Shown here piece by piece: positions 33,156 through 46,100 of a stretch of 64,000 nucleotides of DNA (positions are counted from its first letter, which is position 1; each line of letters begins with the position of its first letter). The stretch lies in contig NC_081406.1 of NCBI RefSeq assembly GCF_030272615.1, positions 483,879,900-483,943,899 on the forward strand. Direction: 5' to 3'. This stretch comes from Cryptomeria japonica. Taxonomy: Eukaryota; Streptophyta; Pinopsida; Cupressales; Cupressaceae. The notes below the pieces were generated by a model. That model ran no database searches and had not been told where the DNA came from. It worked only from the letters and a program-made list of their open reading frames with translations. A program made the position numbers and the translations under genes.

Positions 33156-34370
33156 TGTTTCTATTTACTAAGTTGTCATTAGTTTTATGCCCAAAGTCAT
33201 CCTATATACTCTAGTCGGTTTATACTACCGAAAAGTCTAGTTGGTAAATACCAAGGCTACCGGTGTCGGTTACAGAAGAGAGACAAGTCACCAAGATGAT
33301 ATACATCGAGCTATGAATCGAGACAAATATAGAATGTCTACCGAGTAAGGTTAATATGTCTACCAAGCAGCAAAGAAGGTATACCAAGTTAATATGAACC
33401 GAGTGGAAATGTGTTACCAGATTCAATGAACCTGGACACATATGTGAAACATGTTACAAGATTCAAGAAGATGAAACCGTTATTACATAGGAAATTGCAT
33501 TTAAAGATTTTGTATGATTTTGAGGAAGAATATCCAATGAAATAATTTCTATGTTTATTCATTCAATAAAACATTTTTGTATAATCGAAGCATGAACAAA
33601 TCACTGTCTCAGAGATCTATATAAACAAAATGATTTGAGTATTTGAGACATGATATGGAAAATCAAGAGAGAAGATACGAAGTGATGATATAGTGAAGAA
33701 AGAAGATTGATAGAGATATTTAGAGTTTACTGAGAAGGTTTCAAAGAACAATTTAAGGGACAAAGTATACAAAAGTGGTTACCGAGTTTATTTATCAATT
33801 ACCGAGGAATGCTATGAGCAAGGTAATTTTATATTGAGCACATAGAGTCTGCTATAACATTTCAGATGTGAAGTTGCAGATATTTTGTAAATATTTTGAT
33901 TGAATTATTAAGTTGTGTTAGAAACCTTTAACAGGGTAAAAGACTCTAATAAAGTCTATAAATTGTAAAGCCTTTAACCAGGTACAACATTTTGTAGAAG
34001 TGTTTGTAAAATCCTTTAGCAAGGTAGATCTAAAGATCTTTATACTCCTAACAGGGTAAGCTATCAGAAATAGCTAAACATGTAGCTCTAACCAAGCAAT
34101 CTTGATTACTGTAGTAGTGAAGTTGTGGGTGTCATCCCCACCGCAGTTTTTCTCTCTAACCAAGAGTTTTTGCATGACCAAAAATCTTTGTGTTATGGAG
34201 TGAAAATTTGATGGATGTCATTTCTATGATTATGTTTCAGTATTATATATTTATGAGATCAGCAATACTTAGTTTGTGTTTATTAGTAAAATTGTTTTTC
34301 AAGAAAAAATTTGAAGTACTTATTCACCCCTCCAATCTCAATACATTAGCTTTCCAAGTCAGACCTAACA
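33156..34370 (+). repeat. E2 3' LTR
   Basis: 1,215 bp, pairs with 3154-4366. TATA box at 33618-33625. It ends CCTAACA, then ccttc (target duplication). Confidence 0.9.
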
Positions 34371-35228
34371 CCTTCCAATCAACAGCATCATCACCCTTCT
34401 GATACCCTTAATCATGAAATTCTCTTGGGTATTCCTACAACAATTTCCATCTTTTGGAGTTGATGCAACTAGTACACCCATAAGTTCAAGCATGTTGGTT
34501 TAGCATCATAAGCACGTGAACTCCCCCTGAGCCATACATCGCAGGTCCTCATTGTTGGTCAAGTCCAAAACCAAAGCACCAATATTCACCATATATCATT
34601 TGAGTTGTGCATATGTGATCATATGATGATCTTTCAGCTCCATTATAACCACCATAGCCTATGAAATGATCCTGGATGTACACAATTCCATACAATGTCA
34701 TCACCATTCCATAAATCAAATCGATTAGCCCTCAAAGGATGCATGCATACATAATCAACAACAGGCCATCATATGTAATTTAGGTAATTTCCAATGCCAC
34801 CTGAGACATAAACTTCTAATTCCTTGCTATCGGGGCCAATTCAATGATCTCTAGCCTCATTGTCTTACAAAACCTGCAAGAACCTATTAGCATTCTTACC
34901 GGTAACATCCTACACATACCAGTTTCTTGTACTAGTCCATTATCACTACCGGAGCACCTTCTTGTAGCTTCTAACATCTTGTGTCAATTGCATCTGATGC
35001 CAATTTTAAATATACTAATTATTGACACATGCAGTAGTGATCCATCTCTGATCTACAGGTGTGTAGCCAAGGAAGCCACTACACACACTTATCTTCTCAT
35101 TTTCTTCCTTCATACTAGCAAAAACTTGCTCTTTCATGTGTCCTTTTTCACTAAGGGGGTGAATGATAAGGTTAGTGTATTACTCCCCCTAAGGTCTTGC
35201 ATCTCCTTTAAGCCTTAGGAGATATCAT
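34371..35228 (-). other. E1 interior downstream of gag
   Basis: Continuation of E1 on the right side of E2. It has purine tracts on the minus strand (complements of ctccccct at 34521-34529 and 35181-35191) and CCGGT words, but no RT, integrase or protease sequence that I can find in any frame. Confidence 0.6.
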
Positions 35229-37204
35229 CTATGCATTGAATGCATAGTGTCGGTCCAAAGTTGCATCACCTTTCTTCTTCCTCCATACCTGCATGACTTC
35301 ACTTTTCTTCCCAATTTCAGTCTTGGGAGCACATCTTACCTTCTTCTGCTGATTGTTCCTTTCTCTACTGGATTTTGCATCATAACTGGAAGTAGTGTTA
35401 TAGTAGCACAAACATCCATCCCAACCTCATGATTGGGGAACCTTCTGACATACCGGTTAGACCATCTTCTTTTGGTCATGCCATTGTATCTTGCTACCGA
35501 CACCGATGGACCACTTGATCTTGTAGGAATATTTCTCCTTTAATTCCATGTAGGTCTCTGACTTCCATATGCTTTGTATCCATTTCTATGTTGAGAATAG
35601 TTGCTATGCTGGCTTCTATATGACTACAAGTACTTCTCCCTACATTCAAACTCTCTGTGGCCAATTCTATTGTAGTTATAACAAACAATGTTTGCATAAC
35701 CGAAAGAGGAATTATGCGGGTTTCTACTCCTTGATACATTTTTCTCATATGCATGATATCTATGAGATCCTAGATTGTTCCTTCTAGATCCCTTTCTACA
35801 TTCTTCTGCCCTATGGCCTTGACTATTACAAGAAAATCAATAACCGGAGAAGGAAGATTTATAACTTGTAAACTTATTCTACCATGCATCGGGAGATCTT
35901 ACCGGTTTGGTATCTCCATTTCTGCTTCTCCAGGGATGGATCCTAGGTTGTCCATTCTCTGTAGCTCTTTCATTCAGTCCCTTCTTCTTCCACACTTGCC
36001 TTGACTTGTGGGCAGTAGCATTTCCTTGTCCTCTACCAGTAGGAGGTCTTCTTTGTTGTCTTCCTCTATTCTTTCTTCTAGTGAAGCTTTCTTCTCCCAT
36101 CTTCCCTTTTCCTTTGGGATCTGTATTGTTTCTCCTTCTTATAACACCGGTCTTGGTTAGATATACCTTCTTTTGGGGACCATTTTGGATAGTGAAGTTT
36201 TTTTCCTTGTTCATTCCATTTGAGGAGACAAATATAATGTCATTGCAGGGGAAATTCTTGCTAGTGGAGAATTCACCAGCACCACTTCCTAAGCCTTCAG
36301 TGTCCCTGGCATGCTTTTTATTTTTCAACATTTTGTCCAAGGCATCACTGCTGCCATCAAACCGGATTCTTACCTTGAGCTCATCCTGACATTTCTCAAG
36401 GTCATTCCAGAGAATCTCCATTTCTCCAACTAATTGTTGATATTCTTTATTTTTCACCTCTATCTCAGATGCTAGATCTTTACACTGATACTCCTTGGTG
36501 TCATCTTGTTGAGTCTTCAACTCTGAAATGAATTTCTCATATTCTTCAAGGCATTTGATCAACCCATTGTGCTCCACAACAACAACAATCTTGAATAACT
36601 TCTATTCATTTCTCACTCTACTGAGTTCTTCAAGTGCATTTACAAGTTCTCCTTCAAGATCAACTTATGCTTCCTCTTCCTCTTCATCTTCACTATCACT
36701 GCCAAACACATATTGCTGGTAGGAGTGATCTGCATGATCATTCTCAAATGTCTGCCTCTCATCTTCTGATTATTGAGCCATGAAGAGGTGGGTTCCTTCT
36801 TCATCATTTCTGCGATTGCTAATAGATCTGTCTCCATCATTTGCAGATACATGAGATGCATTTCTCATCTTTTCTTCACAAACCTATTCCACAATGGTAG
36901 GCTCATTTCCATAGAGCTTCTTCAATCTATACCATAAGCTCTTTGTTGATCTGCATCTATCCACCTATGAGTAGACATCATCAGATAACCCATAGAGTAT
37001 AGCCTTCATTGTAGCATCATTACATTGGTTTCTTCTTTCTTCATCTGAATCAATGGGAGGACTGACTTTACTAGGGCAACCATTTACAACTAACATCCAC
37101 ACATAAAACCTTAGGGAGGACAAGTAGACTTCCATTCTACAACTCCAAATGGAATTGTTTAACCCATCAAATACTGGAGATGGGTTTGACACTAAATAAA
37201 CCAT
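35229..37204 (-). pseudogene. gag: E1 Copia-type gag, degraded
   Basis: The likely start is ATG 37204 (MVYLVSNPSPVFDGLN). The N-terminal part has the Copia gag (UBN2-type) signature FDGLNNSIWSCRMEVYL and a Leu/Gly-Leu-Ser-Asp ending. An acidic stretch (Asp-Ser-Glu, near 36680-36710) and a coiled coil (about 36390-36600) follow, then a basic Arg/Lys/Gly region and zinc-knuckle remnants: CNSQGHRAEEC (35810-35845, first Cys turned into a stop) and CYNYNRIGHREFEC (35650-35690, second Cys to Tyr). At least eight stops. The end point is approximate. It supports a Copia origin for E1. Confidence 0.72.
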
Positions 37205-37263
37205 TGTGTCCTTAAGCCAGAATCTACCCAAGCTGGAGAAAGCTTGTCTTACCAGGAACCTAG

Positions 37264-37277
37264 GCTCTAATACCAAT
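37264..37277 (-). other. E1 primer-binding site (initiator tRNA-Met, one mismatch)
   Basis: The minus strand reads ATTGGTATTAGAGCC directly inside the right LTR; the usual sequence is TGGTATCAGAGCC. The single change is a C-to-T. Confidence 0.85.
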
Positions 37278-39812
37278 TGTTAGACACAATGTACCACTGA
37301 GAGAGGGGTGAATCAGTTTTGCAAACTTTTCCCTTTATCTATCCTATGTGTGTATACCGGTTATTAGATCTAATAGAAGGCTAACTTACTAGTTAGAGGG
37401 GAGACTAACACAAATGCAATCACACATGAAAGGGACATCACATAACACCATCATATATGAGGAAAACCCAAGATGGGAAAAACCTCGGTGATAAATGTTG
37501 CTGGAGTCTACTGCTCCAATCCAGCCTCACATTGAATCTCTGATTACAATGTTTAGGCCATCAACCCAAGGAGCAACAACCCTTGATTGAGGGCACCAAC
37601 CCTTGATTTAGGGCACGAACCCAAGGAGCACCAACCCCTGATTTAGGGTACCAACCCAAGGAGAACCAACCCCTAATTTAGGGAACCAACCCAAGGAGTT
37701 ACAACCTCTGCACCAAGCTCCAACTCAATGATATTCAATGAACATATTCAATTACAAAAGTAATAGTCTTGCTACAAATGAATTTTGTAACCCTTCTGTA
37801 AAAATCTCTCTATTGGATCTTCTATCCAGTTTACTACGGATTGTTTGATCATCCTCACACTGCTACAGCCTTATCTTCTGCTGCAACCTTACCAGTTCAA
37901 CCTCCTCTACTTCTTTTTTGGTTCTATTCTCTGTTGGTTCTTCTCTCTATTGGTTCCCTCTTCTCACTGCTACACTGCTGCTCTCCACCGACACTACTCT
38001 CTGTCGGTTCTTTGCTTTCCTTCTCAACAATCTTCTGCAATTCTTCTCTACTAGTATGGTCGCTACTTGTTCACTCCTTTGTTAGACTCAATGGCTGACT
38101 ACCGGCAACCTCACAGATGCCGATTGAACCCTTCAACCTAATTCTCTCTTTCTCATACTCAGTCTCTTCTCAGATTGTCTTTTTTCACACTTAACTAATT
38201 TCTCCTCTCACATGCAACAATACTCTCTCATTCAACAACAACCTTCATTGATTTTGGCTTGCATATTTATAAACTGGTTTTCCTGGCAAAAGCCAATTCA
38301 AATTTGGGGTGGTTAGGGTTTCCTCATCGACCTTAAGGAAAACAAAATCCAATTGGATCTCATCCGATCTGATCACCTTCATTGATGAACTGTAACCCAT
38401 CAATCAATCTCGCCATTGTCATGCCTTCCTGATCACACCTTGTATTTTTAGCAACCTGCATTTAACCTGTCAGTATATCTCTTGGTCAATCATCGAAAAT
38501 AGTTTTGCATTCTCCGTCAACTACCTCGATTTGCTCAACTAGTCTATTCTGGATATTTGTTGTCCATTTGACCTCAAGCTGCAAACCTCTATTACACATC
38601 CTATGAATCACGCAATTGACATAAATGTTGACTTGTCACCTTCTACTCATCGCCTGACACTTTACCAACTCAACAAGATGACCTCTACATGCAGTACACT
38701 TCACCTCCATGTGGCCCCTATGTCGGCATCCACCTTTGCTAGATCATCTGCGTCCGTATGGATAGGATCACCGACGAACTCCATTATCGGGTTCTTTTGC
38801 CAGTTCTCTAACCCTGCCGGTATCTCACACATTTCTGATTAACCATCATGTCTACACTTTGTTGCTCTACTAGTGTAACACCTTTGTCGATTATCACTCT
38901 TGCCAGTTCACCACATTCTCATCTTCATCATCTAGGAGCACATCACTCACCTTCTCTGCTATCTTACTAGTTCTCATACTTACCGATAGGCACCCTTGAT
39001 GACTCCATGTCATCATCCTTCAATTGCTCCCATCTAAGGCATCTGTATGTTGGTTTCTCTCTCTCTATCTACAACTTCTTAGTCTTGCCTTCTTCTTCAT
39101 CAACCTAGACAACATCTCAAACGGTTTGTCAAGGTAACAAACCCATCACTTCTTTAATCTTTCTTCATTGTCCTGGTGGCACAACATGCTAACCCTTTCT
39201 GATCTGGAGCACATTTATGATTTCATGCACCTGAGGAATTCTTTTGTTTCACCAGTAGATCTGGTGTGATTCTTCAATCACATACCTTCTATTCTTCTCT
39301 CTTATCTTGGAGGACTATAATGCATTTCATGCATAATAGGAGATAAGCTCCACTTACCGGTGGGAGTGGATCCTTGTCATCTACATCTTGCCATGCACCA
39401 ATGTGGTTTCCCTTTTTGAGTAGCATCTATTCAAACAGATGCATGTGATCCAGTTGGGGCATGTTCACTGCTAGTCATCTCTTCACATGATGATTGCATC
39501 CTTATCCGGTGGGAGTCCTTCTATTTTACATCCACACAACATACCAGTGACCTGTACATACTTCTCCTCCAGTGTTGATGTGATTTAGATAACATTCCAC
39601 CTCTTCATCACAAACAACATCCAAGCATCTTGCTAGTTGGCAACCACTCACTATCAACACATCACTTACCAGTTGACATCCTCTCCTTACCGATGATAGA
39701 CTATACCGGTAACCTTCTAGACTAGTTAACATCAATGACTACACATCAACTATATTCTCATACCAGTTGTCCTCCTATACCGGTTGACATCAATTACAAC
39801 TCAATGCCAACA
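37278..39812 (-). repeat. E1 5' LTR (right copy)
   Basis: 2,535 bp, TGTTAGACAC...CCAACA. TATA box is the complement of 38264-38271. The expanded 35-bp subrepeat is at 37563-37710. It is more diverged from its partner than the LTR pairs of E2-E4, as expected for the oldest insertion. Confidence 0.88.
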
Positions 39813-42800
39813 CCTCTAAATCAAATACTTATCACAATAAGTGTGTGATAAAAATCATACAAACCCTTGGTTCTTCTAATTTAAAAGAAAAAAACATACC
39901 TAGGAGACGTTACAACATATTAGAGAGCTAATACTCCATACTAGCTTGTTCAATGTCATAAAAAATAACATTACAACACTTAGAAACCTGAAAAATATTT
40001 AAGAAACTAAGTCCTAAGCTACTCTATATATTACAATGTTCTCTTGGAGCCAAAATCTGGAAAAAATCTAGAACCCCCTCTAAAAATGAAGAGGAGTAAA
40101 GAAATAAAAGACTAGAAGAAAAACCCTAGAGATGTCCTAAATTGAATATACATTTGACACATGGCATTTTTAGGAATTTTCAAATTCCTAGTCTTCAAAA
40201 TCTACATTTTCTCCCTCTTCTCTATCCCTAGTTTGCACTTTTAATCAGTTGAAGAAATCTGAAAATCTGGAAAAATATCCCTTTAGTCACATGTTTTGTC
40301 CTTCATGTTAGCACACCAAAATTATGAATATGCAGCTCAAACACTTTGAATTTTCCCATGCCTTATCTGAAATTTTCATTTTTGTGCTTTGCCCTCTCTG
40401 CCAATAGTCACATTTTCTCCCATTGAAAATGGAAAACCTCCCCCTTAATGGCTGTCACTTTTTGTATGCTTCCCACATCTCATCTCTGATTAAAATTTGA
40501 AAATTTCTCTTCTTCTCCGCATTAATTACTCTGACTAAGTTTGAAATTTCTTTATTTGGCTCTCTAACTACAACATACATCTTCTCTTTGACTAAGAATG
40601 GAAAATCTCCCTTTTGATTTCTGCCTTTTGTTTTGTCATTGTCTACTCCTTTTCTTCTTAAAAATAACACACTCCAAGTGTGTTTATTCCCACAAAGTGA
40701 AAAGTTTTATTACAGCTGCACCTTAGCCTCCTCAAATTATAGTAATCATTTAATTGTCCATCCTTATTCATACTGAAGGAATTCTCACCATTTCATAAAA
40801 ACATTTCACTTGGTATTTACTAATAAAGTTCACCCCTTTCTAGAAAATTGTCACATGGTTGAAATTGCTTTTTACAACTACTTCACCTCTGAATGCTTTT
40901 CCTGTTTCATATCACACTCAATATAGAAGAATATAATTACATGTATTTTCTATTGGTGGGTTAAAAATACTTTGTTGAACCATGTCCCTTCAGTAAAAAT
41001 CCTCCATATTGGAAAGATTTCTTTTATTTTTTTGCATACTATGCCTTTTAGGAAATAAAACTAATCCCAATTTTAGTGAAAAACAAATTCATGACTATAA
41101 TTTTTTGGTGCAAACAATCCCTCCATATAATCTACATATATATTGCCTTTAGACCGCAGGGTCTCTAAAATCACTTTTGAACTCTATCACTGCAAATTAT
41201 CAAATAAAGAAAACAATACCAGAAAACACAAATGGATTATGCTTTTGACTCAAAAACTGAAGACTCCCTACAAAGATCATTTTGTGCATAATCATTGATG
41301 CAATTGGGAAAACATATAATGAGAAATTTCCTTGCAATAATCCTAATGGTATCGCCTTCCCCATTTTCTCTAGGGTTTCTAAAGCCATTTCAGCCATTCC
41401 ACTCTCTGTGCATTCTTTTTGGTCATTGTTAGTCATGAGCCCATGCATACCCAAGGAGTTTTCCCAAACAATTCACATGTGTTGGTTTGATTCCACATAG
41501 TGCCTACAAACCAAAATAAGCAATCTCATTTATTCTCTCATGCATTAACCCCCTTTGGACCTGCCACCATAGAATGAATATTGACCCTTAACGCTTAGTG
41601 CATCCCACAACAAATCCATGAAACTCACATGTATATCTTGCAAGGGAGAAACTAAAAGCTTATTGCACTGTAAATCTTAATATGCCTCCTCCAATGCTCA
41701 CCCTTTACAGTGAATAAAGAACCCCAAAGTCCACTTGAACCTGGTTTTGATAATTTGTTTTTGGCATAGAAAGCACTTAATAAGATTGTGCTAATTGGTC
41801 CGCTTGGTGAAGATACGCTTCATACAAGACTTTTCTCATTTCATTGTAAAAATGTTAACCCCATTTACTGAAATTCTACCTCCCACATTTTGTGTGCATC
41901 TAATAGCCTCTACCTTATCTCTGCATACGCGCATCCCATAGGAAGATATATTTTGACTAATAGAGATACATAACTCTTATCCCACACATCGTAGTGCAAA
42001 GATGCACTCCAACAAGCATTGCATACAAAATCACAAATAACCCCTCATACACAATATTATGTTGATCTTTCACATGGGGTTGGGATTTTTCTCTTGTTAG
42101 AGACATTAGCAAAATATCCCAAAAGTATTTTCAATCAAATACATTTACATGTACCCCTCTGTAATGGCTCACATGGTAAAGCAATCACTCTTACACACAG
42201 TCACTTGTTGCAGATAAGTCTTCACATAAGAATTACTGCATTCGATATATGGAAATCTTTCTTGAGCATCATTGTTAGTTCATGCCTTCCACATAATCGA
42301 ACTAACAATACAACTAATGTTTCTTCTCCAGCTAGCTGAGAGAATACTTTTACACACCATCAAACTTTTAGATACTTTTCTGCATGAACCCACAAATTAT
42401 TATCCCACAATCTGAGCAAAATTGTTGTGACCATTCACAATGCATTCGACTTTGATTACAATGGGCCACCATCAATAGTGTAAAATTCAAAATGATGCTT
42501 GCTTTGCCCCAATCCTCCCTCTGTTTTGGCCAATAGAATTTTCCCATGCCCTTTTCCTCTACCTAAATTTCTTCTCCTTGGCCTTCTCATTCACCTTTTG
42601 TTTAACATTTTAACTCCCACTATCCCATGAGCTTTTTCCATCACCAAAATCCAGCTGCGGAGTGGCGGGGTACTCGCTCCCTCATTTCCTTTGGTGAATA
42701 AAACTCACCCCATGACATTTTTTTTTGTATGGTTTCACTTCGCGTAGTGGTGGGGAGACTAAGTCTCTACCCCCGCTAGCCCACGTGTTGTTTTGCACTT

Positions 42801-45210
42801 CTCAAAAATACTACGGGGAAGCAAGAGAAAGGACCTTATTCCCTATATTTTCCTTGGGCCCTACTGAGATCCTTCAATAGGCAATGATGCATCAATCTAA
42901 AATTTAAATCATTATTAAAATGATTTAGATTTAATTATACTCCATTTATTCTAAATCAAACTCACCTGTTATTAAATTATTGGAGAATGACTTAATACAT
43001 TTTAGTATTTCCTTGGTGGATTACTTGATGTTTAAATCACATAGATGATTTAAATAAACTCTTCTTGTCACCCCCTTTTTTATAATTTTACTTGAACTAA
43101 CTCCATATATAGTATTATTTAAATCTGAATGATTTAAATATATTTTCTTAATGATCCTGAATCTTTTCATTTGGGCTTTATCATCAGTCAGGCTTCTAGT
43201 GGGCTTGACTAATTTTTTTTTTGTTTCTGGGCAAGTGACCTACTGGAAATGCTTTGGAACACCAACTGGATGAATTCTGAGCTCGAAAGTCTGATTAGAT
43301 GAAATTTAAATTTGAAACTCAACTGTTGCAAACTTTGACTAAAACAACCTGAGTGGCCCCTGGAATCAACCTCAAAAACTGATTAAATCATTTGATTAAA
43401 CCTTAAGGGTTGGCATACTGGAAAATTGTTATATAGTGAACTCAAGGTATCAAACAAATTTTTATTGTGACTCTCAAGGCAAAATATTTTAATGCCCAAA
43501 GTTGCTTACTCAGTTTCTTTGTGAAACTGCACCCTTTAAGTTAAATCTGAAACCCATACAACCACTGAATTGAAAAAATATCAAATCACTATTTCAAGAC
43601 CACCACTTGGCACGGTGATAGATCTAGATACCTTGAGAAGGTGTGAAAAAGGGTTTGACTTGATTTTACCACATGTGTGAGATATTAATGTTCAACATTG
43701 TCTTTGAAAATTCTAGAAACACTGCTTGTCAAACCTTGAAAAATTCAATTTGGAACGGGCCTTCAAAATAGCAAATGATGAGCTAAGAAGCTATAAACTA
43801 GAAAAATGGCAGATAATATTATAGAGAATCATGGGGAATATCCATTTTACATGCAGGTCATCGGGACCACCAAATACAAACTCAAACACAGGGCTACTTT
43901 CTACGGATTGTGCACAATCAACTTGCAAAATTGAACTTTTTACAAATGGAATCAAGCTGGTAAATTCATCAAATGAACTCATAGGACTAATCAAACTGGC
44001 ATGGGGCTTCAAAAAATTAGAGAGAATCATGGGAAACTATCAGTTATGTAGTGTCTCTCCTTGACTCATCTTTTCTTTTGTGCTTCGATAGATTATACTG
44101 GCATAGTTTAGACTATTTTTGTGATTGTGTGACTAGATGTTTATGGATTTACCTATGTTTCTGGATGCTTCTTTATGGATATTAGGCATATTATGTTGTG
44201 TTTGACATTATGATTTCATATGGATGATAGTATTCCTAAACTATTGTGAGGATGGATTACTCTATGATGATCATTGTGTCTTCACTTCTATGCGTATATC
44301 ATGTTTGTTCTATGATGATTTGATGTTATTTTAAAATTTACTAACCCCATTCTGCGATTATAATTCTATGTGATGCATTGATGTTATATTGGGTGACTAT
44401 TTGTGTGAGTAGAGACGATTTCATATCAGTCATTGTGAGCATGATATGTCATCGTGATTCTCTATCACTTGTATGTTCATTATATATTGTATATGTTGTA
44501 TCATGGCTTTGTGGATGCAAGATTTGTAGGTACCAGACATCAACTCCACCTGGCTTTATAGGTCTGAGCGTGTCTTATCCCAATGACAAGTTGATCAGAG
44601 TTGACATGATAACCCATCCTATACTCTAGGTTTAAGTTGATTACCCTTGTCAGTTTAGAGTCTTGGCACGAGTCGTGGTTAGTGTGTAATGCTTTCTTGG
44701 AATATTTTATAGTGGCTTGCTTTGTGTAGCTTGGTTAATTACTAATTATTTTATTAAATTGATTTATATAGTTTAATGATGTTAAATTAAAATAAAAGAT
44801 TGATATAGTTTATAATAATTAATTAAATAAATAGTTGGTATAATATGTGTATTTTTTTTAATAAAAGTGGAAGACCACTAACTTTATTAATTATAATTTT
44901 TTATACAAACCTAGATCAAAGAGCACCGGTAGGAAAGAACTAGGCAAAGAAAACCTCTGGTCTTGCTCATAAAAACTCCCAGTGGGAAGATAATACAACC
45001 GATTACATATGAATTAGAGAAGTGAAAAACCCAAACCAATCCCAATTCATCCCCCAAAACCATAAAGGCCAATTAATCTAGTTACAAAGATAGTACCCAA
45101 CCCCCAAAATATGTGAAGCAGATACAAAACTGTCAGAGAAGAAGCCAAGCAAATGAGCATTAGGAGTGCAGAAACCAAGTATTAGAACCCTCCTTTGGAG
45201 AGGACAAAGG
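39813..45210. other. Flanking sequence between the nests, no gene recognised
   Basis: About 5.4 kb. I see no LTR boundary, primer-binding site, zinc knuckle or RT motif, and no ORF above about 110 codons. 40000-42500 is pyrimidine-rich on the plus strand. 42640-42800 is locally GC-rich with a CCACGTG G-box-like word at 42780-42787. 42900-43150 repeats taaatcat/gatttaaat words. 44740-44860 is very AT-rich and ends in a T run. It may hold old, unrecognisable repeats. Confidence 0.45.
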
Positions 45211-45840
45211 CTAAGAAGAAGCTTCATTCTGATTATCTGGAGCAACCACCTGTAGAGGCACAACTACACTTGGAAGAGACATAACTGCCTTGATCGAATC
45301 AAGGAGAAAATGCATACCTAAAAACACATTAACAACTGTAGCCAAAATATCTAGAGAAACATGATCTAAAAAAGCTACAAGAAAAAACATTGTGTCATCA
45401 TATAGGTTAGAGATCAAAACACCTCTTAAAAGTGAAAATAATTCACAGTGCCATCCACTAGATAGTAGTTCAGACCGAGATACAAAACCACCATAAGGAA
45501 AATCACCAAGCTCAAAATGATAAGAAGACAAAGCATTATCCAAATCAGAAGCAGAATAAAGAGAGGGATGAAAGTATGCATCCAATAATGCCCGAACCAG
45601 ACAAGCATCCAAGAGCATATTTATACACACAATAATAAAATGAGAATCAACTTCAGCAAGGAGAATATTAGTATTCTCCACCAACCACTGTCTACCCACC
45701 ACCTTACAAAATGAAAGAGAAAACTCCGAAGAATGAATTTTAAATAGTCTGCCAAGCTTCTCATCGTCAAAAGCCTAAGGATCCTAAAAATTACACTGCT
45801 TAACATTCAAAGAAATTCTATAACCAATAGCTTCCATCAC
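45211..45840 (-). pseudogene. Unidentified ORF fragment (about 210 codons, two stops)
   Basis: Reads from MEAIGYRISL near 45837 to stop 45211-45213, with two in-frame stops near 45780. The last 163 codons are open. The sequence is hydrophobic and regular (LLDAYFHPSLYSASDLDNAL, FELGDFPYGGFVSRSELL, DDTMFFLVAFLDHVS), which is unlike random translation. A T run at 44850-44858 downstream on this strand could be the complement of a poly(A) tail, so a retrocopy or LINE-borne fragment is possible. I do not recognise the family. Confidence 0.4.
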
Positions 45841-46100
45841 AAGAAAACTACAATGAAAAATAAGACACAACAGAATGTTGCAAGCATATAAAAAAGAATT
45901 GAGACATCATTAATAAGGAAGCCTATCACACAAGCGGTCGGAGAATGATCCAAGGGTAATAAAAATGATATAAAATTAGAGATTTACACAAGCTAAATCA
46001 TAGAACATTGTACCAACAAGCATACACAGGCCGCCACCTCAGAGGAAAACAATCAATAAGCATCATTAATGAGCAAACATAACTCCGCATAACTCCCGCA

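Larger units (their letters stand above)
3154..34370 (+). mobile_element. E2: Copia-like LTR element with gag and unknown ORF2, no pol
   Basis: LTRs 3154-4366 and 33156-34370 are about equal in length and flanked by a perfect 5-bp duplication, ccttc (3149-3153 and 34371-34375). A tRNA-iMet primer-binding site follows the left LTR and a polypurine tract precedes the right one, so it reads on the plus strand. Without the nested E3 (6716-29895) the element is about 8 kb: LTR, gag-like ORF (4429-5784), long ORF2 (6306-6715 plus 29901-32835), purine-tract cluster, LTR. I find no RT, RNase H, integrase or protease motif. It must have moved with enzymes supplied from elsewhere. Confidence 0.9.
302..39812 (-). 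mobile_element. E1: gag-only Copia-type LTR retrotransposon (outermost of nest A)
   Basis: Two similar long terminal repeats (302-2808 and 37278-39812) run TGTTAG...CCAACA on the plus strand. Inside the left LTR is the complement of a polypurine tract; inside the right LTR is the complement of a primer-binding site for initiator tRNA-Met (one mismatch). The element therefore reads on the minus strand. Without E2 (3154-34370) its interior is only about 3.2 kb and shows a Copia-type gag but no protease, integrase, RT or RNase H. The two LTRs together are longer than the interior. It is probably a non-autonomous element. The target duplication is cctcc/cctct (4 of 5), consistent with the oldest insertion. 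Confidence 0.85.

Noticed and set aside
42640-42800. GC-rich patch with a G-box-like CCACGTG as a host promoter
   Set aside because: No ORF or exon-like sequence follows in either direction, so the word alone is not enough.
43791-44064. Short ORFs on both strands in the flank
   Set aside because: Under 80 codons, no motif, and overlapping on both strands: chance in AT-rich DNA.
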